Source of the DNA: Mycobacterium sp. ENV421
Lineage (GTDB): Bacteria > Actinomycetota > Actinomycetes > Mycobacteriales > Mycobacteriaceae
Reading direction: 5' to 3'
DNA length: 64,000 bases
NCBI RefSeq assembly: GCF_002887815.1
Contig: NZ_PDHO01000009.1
Location: forward strand, 1-64,000
Shown: positions 17,870 to 26,090 of the stretch, piece by piece
Position numbering within the stretch: position 1 is the first letter of the stretch
How the letters are laid out: the number at the start of each line of letters is the position of its first letter
The notes under the pieces: generated by a model
What the model was told of the DNA's origin: nothing
The model's input: only the letters and a program-made list of their open reading frames with translations
The model's database searches: none
Position numbers and translations under genes: made by a program

Positions 17870-18787
17870 GTGGCTTTCCGACTTCGTAACGTTCCGCTGC
17901 TGTCCCGGGTTGGCGCCGACCGTGCCGATCATCTGCGTACCGACGTCGACGCCGCCATCGCCGGCTGGGCCGATGCCGCGCTGCTGCGCGTCGACCACCG
18001 CAACCAGGTGATGGTCGCCGACGGCCGGGTGTCGCTGACGGCGGCGGCCAAGCACGCCGATGCGCCGCCGCCCGATGCGGTGTTCCTGGGCCGCCTGGAG
18101 GACGGCCGGCACGTATGGGCGGTGCGCGCCGCCCTGGAGGCCCCCGAGCACGGTGAGGGCGAGGTGTCGGATCTGCGCCGTGGCGGTCAGCAGATCGACG
18201 ACGTCAGCGCTCAATTGCTGGCCTCCGCGCTGGCCCTGCTGAACTGGCACGAGCACGCCCGGTACAGCGCTGTGGACGGGTCACCGACCAAAGCGGTCAA
18301 AGCGGGTTGGTCGCGGCTGAATCCGCTCACCGGCCACGAGGAGTTCCCCCGCATCGACCCGGCGATCATCGTGTTGATTCACGACGGTCATGACCGGGCG
18401 GTGCTGGCCCGCCAGACCGTGTGGCCGCAGCGGTTGTTCTCGCTGCTCGCCGGCTTCGTCGAGGCGGGGGAGTCGTTCGAGAGCTGCGTGGTGCGCGAGG
18501 TCAACGAGGAGATCGGCCTCTCGGTGCGCGACGTCGAGTATTTGGGCAGTCAGCCGTGGCCGTTCCCGCGGTCACTGATGGTGGGGTTCCACGCCATCGG
18601 CGATCCCGAGCAGGAGTTCGTCTTCCACGACGGCGAGATCGCCGAGGCGGCCTGGTTCACCCGAGCCGAGGTCCGCGAAGCGCTCGAGCACGGCGACTGG
18701 AGCAGCGATTCATCGTCGAAACTGCTGCTGCCCGGCTCGATCTCGATCGCTCGCGAGATCATCGAATCCTGGGCGCACGCCACCTAG
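17870..18787 (+). CDS. nudC: NAD(H) pyrophosphatase NudC
   Basis: The protein has 305 residues from GTG 17870. The complete Nudix box (G-x5-E-x7-REVNEEIG) is at residues 195-217, followed by SQPWPFPRSLM, the motif that marks NADH pyrophosphatases. It cleaves NADH/NAD and, in mycobacteria, inactivates NAD adducts of isoniazid and ethionamide. The four-cysteine zinc ribbon of E. coli NudC (expected before PRIDP) is absent: this region (HARYSAVDGSPTKAV) has no Cys, so the fold must be held without zinc here. It matches Rv3199c by order. Confidence 0.93.
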   Translation: MAFRLRNVPLLSRVGADRADHLRTDVDAAIAGWADAALLRVDHRNQVMVADGRVSLTAAAKHADAPPPDAVFLGRLEDGRHVWAVRAALEAPEHGEGEVSDLRRGGQQIDDVSAQLLASALALLNWHEHARYSAVDGSPTKAVKAGWSRLNPLTGHEEFPRIDPAIIVLIHDGHDRAVLARQTVWPQRLFSLLAGFVEAGESFESCVVREVNEEIGLSVRDVEYLGSQPWPFPRSLMVGFHAIGDPEQEFVFHDGEIAEAAWFTRAEVREALEHGDWSSDSSSKLLLPGSISIAREIIESWAHAT

Positions 18788-18855
18788 CGCCCAAACCGAC
18801 GATTGGCAGCGAAAGTGCGAGAAGAACGCTGCAATCCGTCGATCTCGGCGCGGGC

Positions 18856-19107
18856 TTACGACGCCAGCTTGGCCTGTACGTCTTTCAGGCTCGGGTTGGT
18901 CAGCGCCGAACCGTCGGAGAACTTCACGGTCGGGACGGTCTGGTTGCCGTTGTTGACTGACATGACGAACTTGGCGGCGTCCGGGTCGTGCTCGATGTCG
19001 ACTTCGGTGAACGCGATGCCCGCCGATTTCAGCGCGGTCTTCAGGCGCTTGCAGTAGCCGCACCACACGGTGGAGTACATGGTGAGCTGGGGATCGTTGC
19101 CACTCAT
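18856..19107 (-). CDS. mrx1: Mycoredoxin Mrx1 (glutaredoxin-like)
   Basis: The 83-residue thioredoxin-fold protein has the active site W-C16-G-Y-C19, a cis-Pro in TVPTVKF and a late GSALTNPS motif. Mycoredoxin reduces mycothiol mixed disulfides using mycothiol and mycothione reductase. The start is ATG 19107, since upstream codons in the same frame do not resemble the family. It converges with nudC and is divergent from uvrD2, matching Rv3198A. Confidence 0.92.
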   Translation of the reverse strand: MSGNDPQLTMYSTVWCGYCKRLKTALKSAGIAFTEVDIEHDPDAAKFVMSVNNGNQTVPTVKFSDGSALTNPSLKDVQAKLAS

Positions 19108-19170
19108 GGGCTCGAACCTATCTTCAGCGCCAAACGTGCAATGTCCCCACCCCCTGCCAAGATGGAGCGC

Positions 19171-21267
19171 ATGCCGGTGACCGTCGACCATCTGACCGGC
19201 CTCGACGACGAACAGCGCGAGGCCGTGCTGGCCGCCCGGGGGCCGTTGTGTGTGCTGGCCGGTGCCGGCACCGGTAAGACCCGCACGATCACCCACCGGA
19301 TCGCGCACCTGGTCGCCAACGGTCATGTCGCCGCCGGTCAGGTCCTGGCGGTGACGTTCACCTCGCGCGCCGCGGGGGAGATGCGTTCCCGGTTGCGTGC
19401 CATGGACGCGCAGAACATGGGTGCCCCGGTCGGATCGGTGCAGGCGCTGACGTTCCACGCCGCCGCGCTACGTCAGCTGCGGTACTTCTGGCCGCGGGTG
19501 GTCGGTGACACGGGCTGGCAGCTGCTGGACACCAAGTTCTCCGTCGTCGCGCAGGCCGCCAGCCGGGCCCGGCTGCAGGTCAGTACCGATGACGTGCGTG
19601 ACCTGGCCGGCGAAATCGAATGGGCCAAGGCCTCATTGATCAGCCCGGAGGGCTACGCCGCCGCGGTGGCCAAGATCCAGCGCGACATCCCGCTGGACGC
19701 CGCGAAGGTCGCGACCGTCTACGCCGGCTACGAGAAGCTCAAAGCCAACCGCGACGGCATCGCGCTGCTGGATTTCGACGACCTGCTGCTGCACACCGCC
19801 GGCGCGATCGAGAACGACGCGGCGGTGGCCGCTGAGTTCCGGGACCGCTACCGCTGCTTCGTCGTCGACGAGTATCAGGACGTGACACCGCTGCAGCAGC
19901 GGGTGCTCGACGCGTGGCTGGGCAACCGCGACGACCTGACCGTCGTCGGCGACGCCAACCAGACCATCTACTCGTTCACCGGCGCCTCGCCGCGCTACCT
20001 GCTCGATTTCTCCCGCCAGTTCCCCGATGCGACGGTGGTCCGCCTCGAGCGGGACTACCGCTCCACCCCGCAGGTGGTGTCACTGGCCAACCGGGTGATC
20101 GCGGCGGCGCGCGGCCGGGTGGCGGGCAGCAAGCTGCACCTGATCGGTCAGCGCGAACCCGGCCCGTCACCGACGTTCCACGAACATCCCGACGAGGTCG
20201 CCGAAGCGGCGTCCGTCGCGCGATCGATCAAGCGTCTGGTCGAATCCGGAACGCCCGCAGCCGAAATCGCGGTGCTGTATCGCATCAACGCGCAATCCGA
20301 GGCGTACGAGGAGGCGCTCACCGAGGCCGGCATCCCGTTCCAGGTGCGCGGCGGTGAGGGGTTCTTCAGCCGCCAGGAGATCAGGCAGTCGCTGCTGGCG
20401 CTGCAGCGAGCCGCTGAACGCCAAACCGAAGGCCCGCTACCCGAGATCGTGCGCCAGATCCTCGAACCGCTCGGCCTGACCGACGAACCGCCGGCCGGCA
20501 CCAAGGCCAGGGAGCGCTGGGAGGCGTTGACCGCGCTGGCCGACCTGGTCGATGACGAGGTCGCCGCCCGCCCGCAGTTGGATCTGCCTGCGCTGGTCGC
20601 CGAGCTCAGGGTGCGCGCCGACGCCCGCCACCCACCGGTGGTGCAGGGTGTGACGCTGGCCTCGCTGCACGCCGCCAAGGGATTGGAATGGGACGCGGTG
20701 TTCCTGGTCGGCCTCGCCGACGGCACGCTGCCGATCTCGCACGCGCTGGCGCACGGCCCCGACAGTGAGGCGGTGGAGGAGGAGCGCCGCCTGCTGTACG
20801 TCGGAATCACCCGCGCCCGAATGCATTTGGAGCTCAGCTGGGCACTGGCCCGAACGCCGGGCGGCCGGCAGGGTCGGCGTCCGTCCCGATTCCTCAACGG
20901 CATCGCACCGCAGACCCAGGCCGAGCCGACGCCGAGCCGGCCCCGCAGGCAGAAGGGCGCGACACCGCGCTGCCGGGTCTGCAACGCGGTGCTGAGTACG
21001 GCGCCGTCAATCATGTTGCGCCGCTGCGAAACCTGCTCGGTCGACGTCGATGACGAACTCCTCGGCCAGCTCAAGGATTGGCGGCTGCGGACCGCCAAGG
21101 AACTGAAAGTGCCTGCCTACGTTGTCTTCACCGACAACACGCTGATCGCGATTGCCGAGTCGCTGCCCGCCGACGATGCGGCGCTGGTGGCGATCCCCGG
21201 CATCGGGGCGCGCAAGCTCGAGCAGTTCGGACCCGACGTGCTCGAGCTGGTGCGCGCCCGCCAGTAG
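19171..21267 (+). CDS. uvrD2: DNA helicase UvrD2 with HRDC domain
   Basis: The protein has 698 residues from ATG 19171. An SF1 motor carries Walker A GAGTGKT (31-37), [18 protein letters not shown] from D233, [26 protein letters not shown] and [13 protein letters not shown]. It is followed by a tetracysteine zinc module (C601, C604, C619, C622) and a C-terminal HRDC domain ([15 protein letters not shown] ... [13 protein letters not shown]). This layout defines mycobacterial UvrD2, a 3-to-5-prime helicase of DNA repair. An ATG three codons earlier is also possible. It ends one base from the convergent repeat-protein gene. Confidence 0.93.
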   Translation: MPVTVDHLTGLDDEQREAVLAARGPLCVLAGAGTGKTRTITHRIAHLVANGHVAAGQVLAVTFTSRAAGEMRSRLRAMDAQNMGAPVGSVQALTFHAAALRQLRYFWPRVVGDTGWQLLDTKFSVVAQAASRARLQVSTDDVRDLAGEIEWAKASLISPEGYAAAVAKIQRDIPLDAAKVATVYAGYEKLKANRDGIALLDFDDLLLHTAGAIENDAAVAAEFRDRYRCFVVDEYQDVTPLQQRVLDAWLGNRDDLTVVGDANQTIYSFTGASPRYLLDFSRQFPDATVVRLERDYRSTPQVVSLANRVIAAARGRVAGSKLHLIGQREPGPSPTFHEHPDEVAEAASVARSIKRLVESGTPAAEIAVLYRINAQSEAYEEALTEAGIPFQVRGGEGFFSRQEIRQSLLALQRAAERQTEGPLPEIVRQILEPLGLTDEPPAGTKARERWEALTALADLVDDEVAARPQLDLPALVAELRVRADARHPPVVQGVTLASLHAAKGLEWDAVFLVGLADGTLPISHALAHGPDSEAVEEERRLLYVGITRARMHLELSWALARTPGGRQGRRPSRFLNGIAPQTQAEPTPSRPRRQKGATPRCRVCNAVLSTAPSIMLRRCETCSVDVDDELLGQLKDWRLRTAKELKVPAYVVFTDNTLIAIAESLPADDAALVAIPGIGARKLEQFGPDVLELVRARQ

Positions 21268-21268
21268 G

Positions 21269-21709
21269 TCAGCGGCCCGGGCCGTAGTTCCCGGTCCGGG
21301 TGGTCGCGTTGGTCCCGTTCTCCGCGTGTCCGGAGGTGCCCTGTCCGGTGTAGCTGCTGACGTCCCCGACACCTTGGCTTGCAAAGCCGCCAGGGTGGTT
21401 GGCGGTGGCGCCCCCGGTGTAGCTCGACGGGCCGCCCACTCCGACGCTGGCCCCGGTGCAGTGCTGGTGGCACAGGTCGTTGGACGTTGAACCGCCCGTG
21501 TAGCTCGACGGTCCGCCGACACCTGCGCTGGGTCCGAACCCGGCGCCGGCGATCGCGCCCGATTCACCACCGGTCGGGTCCTCCGCGGCGGCGACAGGGG
21601 AGCCGCTCAGCGCGGTCGCCGCGAAGAGGGTTACGCAGCCGACCAGTTGAAGATTTCGGCGGCGCCGAATCAGACTGTGCTTGAGGTCATTTCGAGCGAG
21701 AAATTTCAT
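21269..21709 (-). CDS. Secreted SSYTGG-repeat protein A (unknown function)
   Basis: The protein has 146 residues: a Sec signal (basic RRRR then VGCVTLFAATALSG, likely cut after PVAAA near residue 42), then a small Gly/Ser/Thr-rich domain. It has three units of the form GVGGPSSYTGGST (two with GPSSYTGG, the last GDVSSYTGQGTSG) and ends with NGTNATTRTGNYGPGR. Two cysteines (NDLCHQHC) separate units 1 and 2. There are no membrane anchor or catalytic motifs. It is a tandem paralogue of the gene at 21795-22235, 85 bases away on the same strand. I do not recognise a named family. Confidence 0.75.
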   Translation of the reverse strand: MKFLARNDLKHSLIRRRRNLQLVGCVTLFAATALSGSPVAAAEDPTGGESGAIAGAGFGPSAGVGGPSSYTGGSTSNDLCHQHCTGASVGVGGPSSYTGGATANHPGGFASQGVGDVSSYTGQGTSGHAENGTNATTRTGNYGPGR

Positions 21710-21794
21710 GCCTCAAGCATGTCCGCGGAACCCGACCGGGTCACGAGACTCATAGTGAAGTCAAATGTGCGCCTGTCGGGCAAGCCGGGTTCCG

Positions 21795-22235
21795 TTATCC
21801 CGGGCCGTAATTGACTGTCCGCGTGGTCGTGTTGGTGCCGTTGAGAGTGGTTCCGGACGTGCCCTGGCCGGTGTAGCTGTTGACTCCGCCGACCCCCAAA
21901 CTGGCGGTGCCTTGCGCATTGTTGGCCGTGGAGCCGCCGGTATAGCTGGACGGCCCGCCGACTCCGACCGACGCGCCCGAGCAGATCGCGGCCGTGGAGG
22001 TGCCGGTGTACGTCGACGGGTCGCCGCAGAAGCCGGAGGACGTGGATCCGCCGGTGTAGCTGGATGTGCCTCCCACGCCGAGGGACGGTCCGCCCCCGGC
22101 GCCGGTCACTGCGCCTGATTCGCCATCGGCCGGTGCCCAATCGGGCGCCGCGGATGCCGTGAAGGCACTGCTCATCGGGATCGCCGCGGCCCAGGCCAGC
22201 GCACAGCTCACAGCAATGATTTGCTTTTTGTTCAT
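21795..22235 (-). CDS. Secreted SSYTGG-repeat protein B (unknown function)
   Basis: The protein has 146 residues and is a paralogue of its downstream neighbour. A Sec signal (NKKQ, hydrophobic core, probable cleavage after TASA near residue 29) is followed by PDWAPADGESG and four repeat-like units: LGVGGTSSYTGGST, a degenerate DPSTYTGTST, VGVGGPSSYTGGST and LGVGGVNSYTGQGT. It ends in NGTNTTTRTVNYGPG, almost as in the partner. Two Cys (GFCGDP, AICSG) flank the degenerate unit and could form a disulfide. An aaaggtg ribosome-binding site precedes the ATG. The two genes are likely one operon, sitting with tpx between uvrD2 and whiB7. Confidence 0.78.
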   Translation of the reverse strand: MNKKQIIAVSCALAWAAAIPMSSAFTASAAPDWAPADGESGAVTGAGGGPSLGVGGTSSYTGGSTSSGFCGDPSTYTGTSTAAICSGASVGVGGPSSYTGGSTANNAQGTASLGVGGVNSYTGQGTSGTTLNGTNTTTRTVNYGPG

Positions 22236-22367
22236 CTTCAGGCACCTTTCCGTTCGGTATTTAGCCGTATTGGTGTGCTATGTGCCTGAGGCTACGCCGC
22301 TAAGCCCTCCCGTCGTTGTAATTAAGCCTTCAGCTAAGTGCCCGGAGGTCCGGTGCAGAAAGCACTA

Positions 22368-22406
22368 CTCCGCGATACCGCGGCGTTGAGCTGCGGTATC
22401 GCGGAG
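22368..22406 (-). terminator. Perfect 14-bp stem-loop downstream of tpx
   Basis: Arms ctccgcgataccgc (22368-22381) and its exact complement (22393-22406) enclose an 11-base loop. It lies 61 bases past the tpx stop on the minus strand and 133 bases before the ATG of repeat protein B. No T-run follows, so it may stop transcription only partly, stabilise the tpx mRNA, or be a protein-binding palindrome. Confidence 0.55.
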
Positions 22407-22466
22407 TTGCGTGTGAAGGAAAAGGTCTTCAGACCGCAACGGCGGTGCCGTCGCGGAGACCCTGCA

Positions 22467-22961
22467 TCAACCCAGTGCGGCGATGGCGGCGTCGTAGTCG
22501 GGTTCTTGACCGATCTCGGGGACCAGCTCGGTGTAGGCCACCTTGCCGTCGGCGCCGACGACCACGACCGCGCGGCCCAGCAGGCCCGCCATCGGCCCGT
22601 CGGTGATGGTGATGCCGAAGTCCTCACCGAAGCTGCTGCGGAACGCCGACGCGGCCACAGCGTTCTCGATGCCCTCGGCCCCGCAGAATCGCTTCAGCGC
22701 GAACGGCAGGTCCTTGGAGATGTTGACCACCGGCGCGCCGGTGGCTGCCGCGCGCTCATTGAACGTCCGCACGCTGGTGGCGCACACCGGGGTGTCGACG
22801 GAGGGAAAGATGTTGAGCACCAAGGCTTTTCCATCGAACTGGCTGCTGGCCAGGTCGCCGAGGTCGGTGCCGGTCAAAGTGAAGGCGGGGGCCTGGGCGC
22901 CGACGGCGGGCAGGTCTCCAACGGTGTTGATCGGGTTTCCACGCAGGGTTATCTGTGCCAT
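22467..22961 (-). CDS. tpx: Thiol peroxidase Tpx (atypical 2-Cys peroxiredoxin)
   Basis: The 164-residue cytosolic peroxiredoxin reduces hydroperoxides with thioredoxin as donor. The peroxidatic Cys60 lies in SVDTPVCATSVRTFN and the resolving Cys93 in ALKRFCGAEG, the spacing of Tpx. The N-terminus (MAQITLRGNPI) and C-terminus (VPEIGQEPDYDAAIAAL) are family-typical and full length. In M. tuberculosis the gene lies elsewhere (Rv1932, from memory), so its presence between uvrD2 and whiB7 is a rearrangement or insertion. Confidence 0.95.
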   Translation of the reverse strand: MAQITLRGNPINTVGDLPAVGAQAPAFTLTGTDLGDLASSQFDGKALVLNIFPSVDTPVCATSVRTFNERAAATGAPVVNISKDLPFALKRFCGAEGIENAVAASAFRSSFGEDFGITITDGPMAGLLGRAVVVVGADGKVAYTELVPEIGQEPDYDAAIAALG

Positions 22962-23134
22962 GGGAATTAGTTTCTCAGGACCGGCGTTGCGGCTGCAGAG
23001 CGGGTCAGCCCCGGTGGCTTCGCCGGTTGTCCTGCCAGATTGAAACCACGCAGCGGTTGTTCGAGTAGCGGTCAGCGTGAGTTCAACCTCGGCGAGCTGC
23101 CGGGAGGTCCTACAGGGTTAAAACCGCAGGTCAG

Positions 23135-23172
23135 AAAATCGCTTGTAGCGAAACGGTGTTAGGGTTTAGCCT
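23135..23172 (+). promoter_or_regulatory. whiB7 autoregulatory promoter with AT-rich WhiB7 element
   Basis: AAAATCGCTTG at 23135-23145 puts an A/T-rich box directly upstream of a TTG -35 (23143-23148), as required for WhiB7-SigA activation in known whiB7 promoters. A TANNNT -10, tagcct at 23167-23172, lies 18 bases downstream. This predicts transcription start near 23180 and a leader of about 390 bases before the whiB7 ATG. Confidence 0.7.
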
Positions 23173-23234
23173 CTGAAACGAATCCTGAGCCGATCGATGG
23201 CTACAGGGCGGCGTGAGGAAAGGAGGGACCGACG

Positions 23235-23432
23235 ATGATCAGCAGCACCACGAACTTTGGCGTAGCCGCAGTTGCGCGTCGTGCGTGGTCCTTCCGTGCC
23301 GTCATGGCGACCCCCACGCATCAGGCTTTCGCTGCTTACGCCGCCCACGCGGCCGCCGCTATTTCGGCGCAGCGTAAGCGTCGCGTCAACGCCGCCCCGA
23401 CGATCGCGTCCGTGGACAGGAGCTTCATCTAG
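23235..23432 (+). CDS. whiB7 leader peptide (upstream ORF)
   Basis: A 65-codon ORF in the whiB7 leader is preceded by a very strong Shine-Dalgarno (aaaggaggg, 23219-23227). Its product (starting MISSTTNFG, with Ala/His/Tyr-rich middle QAFAAYAAHAAAA and a basic QRKRR patch) has no enzyme-like features. Other mycobacterial whiB7 genes also carry a translated upstream ORF that senses impaired translation. Its stop lies 23 bases before the attenuator hairpin, so a ribosome stalled in it could alter leader folding. The exact start could be internal (ATG at residue 24). Confidence 0.7.
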   Translation: MISSTTNFGVAAVARRAWSFRAVMATPTHQAFAAYAAHAAAAISAQRKRRVNAAPTIASVDRSFI

Positions 23433-23455
23433 GAAAGCTCCCAGACACAGCCACT

Positions 23456-23488
23456 GGCCACGGACCCGAAGTCAAAGGATCCGTGGCC
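23456..23488 (+). terminator. Attenuator hairpin in the whiB7 leader
   Basis: ggccacgga (23456-23464) pairs perfectly with tccgtggcc (23480-23488), with two further G-C pairs after one mismatch, and is followed by tttgtgatt. It lies between the leader ORF and whiB7, in the position of a transcription attenuator. The T-run is short, typical of weak mycobacterial intrinsic terminators. Confidence 0.7.
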
Positions 23489-23566
23489 TTTGTGATTCCA
23501 CCCGATTCCTGGCCCGGATCCGAAGTAGAGATAGAGCCTTTCGACCAGGAAGCAGGTGAGCGAGAC

Positions 23567-23836
23567 ATGTCGACATCGACAGTCCGCGAGGAGAAGCTGC
23601 CGGTGTTGCCGTGCCACGACGGGAATCCCGACTTGTGGTTCGCCGAGAGTCCCATGGAGCTGGAGCGCGCGAAGGTGCTCTGCGGGGACTGTCCGATCCG
23701 GCGGCAATGCCTTGCCGCCGCGTTGGACCGCGGTGAGCCGTGGGGAGTTTGGGGCGGCGAGATCATCGAGCGCGGCAGCATCGTGGAGCGCAAGCGGCCA
23801 CGGGGGCGTCCGCGCAAGGACGTGATCGCGGCCTAG
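23567..23836 (+). CDS. whiB7: Transcriptional activator of intrinsic antibiotic resistance WhiB7
   Basis: The 89-residue iron-sulfur Wbl protein binds SigA and activates efflux, ribosome-protection and erm-type genes under translation stress. The four cluster cysteines are Cys16, Cys39, Cys42 and Cys48 (C-x22-C-x2-C-x5-C), followed by the WhiB turn EPWGVWGGE and a C-terminal AT-hook (RPRGRPRKD), which distinguishes WhiB7 from other Wbl proteins. The start is ATG 23567. It is regulated by its own AT-rich promoter and by the leader peptide and attenuator upstream. Confidence 0.96.
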   Translation: MSTSTVREEKLPVLPCHDGNPDLWFAESPMELERAKVLCGDCPIRRQCLAAALDRGEPWGVWGGEIIERGSIVERKRPRGRPRKDVIAA

Positions 23837-23846
23837 CGGGTCGGGT

Positions 23847-23872
23847 CCGAGCCGGCTAGTGCGCCGGCTCGG
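23847..23872. terminator. Stem-loop between convergent whiB7 and ABC1-kinase genes
   Basis: ccgagccggc (23847-23856) and its exact complement (23863-23872) enclose a 6-base loop. It starts 10 bases after the whiB7 stop and includes the stop codon of the opposite gene. The position between two convergent genes suits a shared terminator, though neither side has a T-run. Confidence 0.5.
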
Positions 23873-25181
23873 GCTCGACGAATCCTGGCACGAACTTCGC
23901 AGCCAGCTCCCGAGTCGGAACGTGGGCGTCGAGCTGACACGAGATCGCCACGGTCGACGCGATCACCCGCAGCGGGATTGCCAGTTTGGCCGGCAGATCC
24001 ATCGCCCGGGCGGTCCTGATCTGCTCCGCTGAGACGTTCATATTCGCCGCTGCCATCTTCTGCAGCCACCGGCGGGTGTAGTGAAAGACGTCGACCTCGA
24101 TGGGCTCGACGTACTGGCGCAGCATGTCGTCGATCTCGCGGACCGAGACCTGCTCACCCTTCTGGATGAAGCCGACGCGTTCCATCGCGGGCAGCAGTTC
24201 GTCGTACTTCTTGTCGCGGGCCAGACAGATGATCTGACCGATCTCGACGGGCAGCCCATCCGGCAGCGGGCCGACCGCGCCGAAGTCGATGACGCCCATC
24301 CGGCCGTCGGGCAGCATCATGAAGTTTCCGGGATGCGCGTCCCCGTGGATCATGCCGAGCCGTGCCGGTGCGTCGAAGGTGAGCTCGATAAGCCGTGTGC
24401 CACACAGGTCTCGCTCGTCGGGCGTGCCATCCCGGATGATCTGCGCCATCGGGGTGCCGTCGATCCACTCGGAGATCATCACCTTCGGCGCGCTGGCGAC
24501 CACGTGCGGCACGACGAAATGCGGATGGCCCTGATAGGCCTTCGCGAAGGCGCGCTGGTTGTCGGCCTCGAGCCGGTAGTCCAACTCCATCTCGGTGCGT
24601 TCGATCAGCTCGTCGACCACGCCCTCCACATCGGCGCCCGGCGCGAGTTGTTTGAACACACTGACCAGACGTTGCATGGTCTTCAGGTCGGCGCGCAGTG
24701 CCTCGTCGGCGCCGGGGTACTGGATCTTGACCGCCACCTCGCGACCGTCCGACCACACCCCCTTGTGCACCTGGCCGATGCTGGCCGACGCGACCGGGGT
24801 GTCGTCGAAAGACTGGAAGCGCTCACGCCATTTGGTGCCGAGTTGGCCGTCGAGCACGCGATGCACCTTCGCCGCCGGCAGTGGCGGAGCGTCCTTCTGC
24901 AGCTTGGTCAGGGCCTCGCGGTACGGCTCGCCGAACTCCGGGGGGATGGCGGCTTCCATCACCGACAGCGCCTGGCCGACCTTCATGGCTCCGCCCTTGA
25001 GCTCACCGAGCACGGTGAACAACTGGTTGGCAGCCTTCTCCAACAGCTCGGCCTGGACCTCGTCTTTCGACTTACCGGTCAGTCGTTTGCCCAAGCCCAG
25101 CGCCGCCCTGCCGGCGAAGCCGACCGGGATGGTCGCCAGCTTGACGTTGCGGGCCGCGCGGCCTCGCTTGATGTCTGCCAC
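23856..25181 (-). CDS. ABC1/UbiB-family atypical kinase (Rv3197-like)
   Basis: The protein has 441 residues. UbiB hallmarks are present: the KxGQ motif in GGAMKVGQALSVM (near residue 66), the Ala-rich nucleotide loop VASASIGQVHKG, the VKIQYPG lysine, catalytic-loop HGDAHPGNFMM and metal-binding VIDFGAVG. Bacterial members assist quinone or lipid metabolism through an unusual ATPase/kinase activity. The protein lacks the C-terminal membrane helices of classic UbiB. In mycobacteria it has been discussed near whiB7 as a resistance-associated ABC1 protein. A 43-base gap separates it from the ThiF-like gene upstream on the same strand. Confidence 0.88.
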   Translation of the reverse strand: MADIKRGRAARNVKLATIPVGFAGRAALGLGKRLTGKSKDEVQAELLEKAANQLFTVLGELKGGAMKVGQALSVMEAAIPPEFGEPYREALTKLQKDAPPLPAAKVHRVLDGQLGTKWRERFQSFDDTPVASASIGQVHKGVWSDGREVAVKIQYPGADEALRADLKTMQRLVSVFKQLAPGADVEGVVDELIERTEMELDYRLEADNQRAFAKAYQGHPHFVVPHVVASAPKVMISEWIDGTPMAQIIRDGTPDERDLCGTRLIELTFDAPARLGMIHGDAHPGNFMMLPDGRMGVIDFGAVGPLPDGLPVEIGQIICLARDKKYDELLPAMERVGFIQKGEQVSVREIDDMLRQYVEPIEVDVFHYTRRWLQKMAAANMNVSAEQIRTARAMDLPAKLAIPLRVIASTVAISCQLDAHVPTRELAAKFVPGFVEPEPAH

Positions 25182-25224
25182 CAGACCATCATCCCTGACG
25201 GCGGTCTCCTGGCAACCATGGATG

Positions 25225-26055
25225 TCAGCATTCGCAGCGTGGATGCCGTGACCAGCGGCGAGCCGTGATCGTGTTGTTACTCACATCGACCTGCAGGGTG
25301 GTGTTCAGGGTCGTCGGGGGAGCGCCGGCGGCTTCCTGTCCGCGCACCGCGGTGATGATGCGCTGTAACTGGCCGAGCGCGACCGCAGCGGTTGCTAGAA
25401 CGGTCGGACGGTCGGCGGTACCGATCACGTCCCGTAGCTGAGCGGCCACCGCGGGCCAGGCGCCGTCCCGGTCGGTGCGGTGCAGGTCGGCGCAGGCCAG
25501 GCAGCTCGTCACCCCGGGGATCACCAGCGGGCCGACCAGCCCGGCGCCGTCGCGCACCCGTACCGGCAGGTGCGGGACCCCGATGGTGTGCAGGTCACGC
25601 ACCAGCCGGGGATCGGCCACCAGGTAATCGGTCAGCACCACCATGTCGGCGCGGGCCGTCGACAGCGCGGCGCCGGTGTGACTGGTCTGCGCGATCCGCG
25701 CCCCGGAACAGCGCAGCGCCTCGAGCAGAAGATCGGCCAGGGGCCCACTGCCGTGCACCCGGATCGACAGTGCGCGCGCAGCGGTGGGCCGGGCCCGGCC
25801 GCGGACGACGCCGCTGGTTTCCAGCGCGTCCAACAGTTGGTCGAGGTTGTCGGCGAGTCCGTGCGTGGCGGCCAGTCGCTGCAGTTCGGGCTTACCGAGC
25901 GGAACCTGCATGCCGCGCAGCAGGCTGGCCAGCGCGGCGGGTGTCACTCCGTCAGGTGGGCGAACCAGCACGGCGCGGCGGGGATCCCAGCCGACCTGCA
26001 CCGCGTCGTCGGGTCGCAACAGCACCGGCATCGCCGGGTCCAGCGCGTAAAGCAC
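25225..26055 (-). CDS. ThiF/cyclodehydratase-like protein (Rv3196-like)
   Basis: The protein has 276 residues. The C-terminal half resembles E1/ThiF-like domains of the peptide-cyclodehydratase (TOMM) and MccB group: the Rossmann-like start ALSIRVHGSGPLADLLLEAL, VLTDYLV, and the zinc-ligand pairs SCLACADLHR and HPRCEC at the very C-terminus. The classic GxGGLG nucleotide loop is degraded to GSGPLA, and no precursor peptide or azoline partner lies nearby, so catalysis is doubtful. The N-terminal part looks like a winged-helix or leader-binding domain. The family is conserved in mycobacteria with no assigned role. Confidence 0.7.
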   Translation of the reverse strand: MLYALDPAMPVLLRPDDAVQVGWDPRRAVLVRPPDGVTPAALASLLRGMQVPLGKPELQRLAATHGLADNLDQLLDALETSGVVRGRARPTAARALSIRVHGSGPLADLLLEALRCSGARIAQTSHTGAALSTARADMVVLTDYLVADPRLVRDLHTIGVPHLPVRVRDGAGLVGPLVIPGVTSCLACADLHRTDRDGAWPAVAAQLRDVIGTADRPTVLATAAVALGQLQRIITAVRGQEAAGAPPTTLNTTLQVDVSNNTITARRWSRHPRCEC

Positions 26056-26090
26056 CTGCCGACTGTGGCACCACGAGGGCGCCGCCCGGC

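Noticed and set aside
18788..18855. Terminator between convergent nudC and mrx1
   Set aside because: Only an imperfect dyad (gcagcg with cgctgc in a mismatched context) is present and no T-run, so I did not list it.
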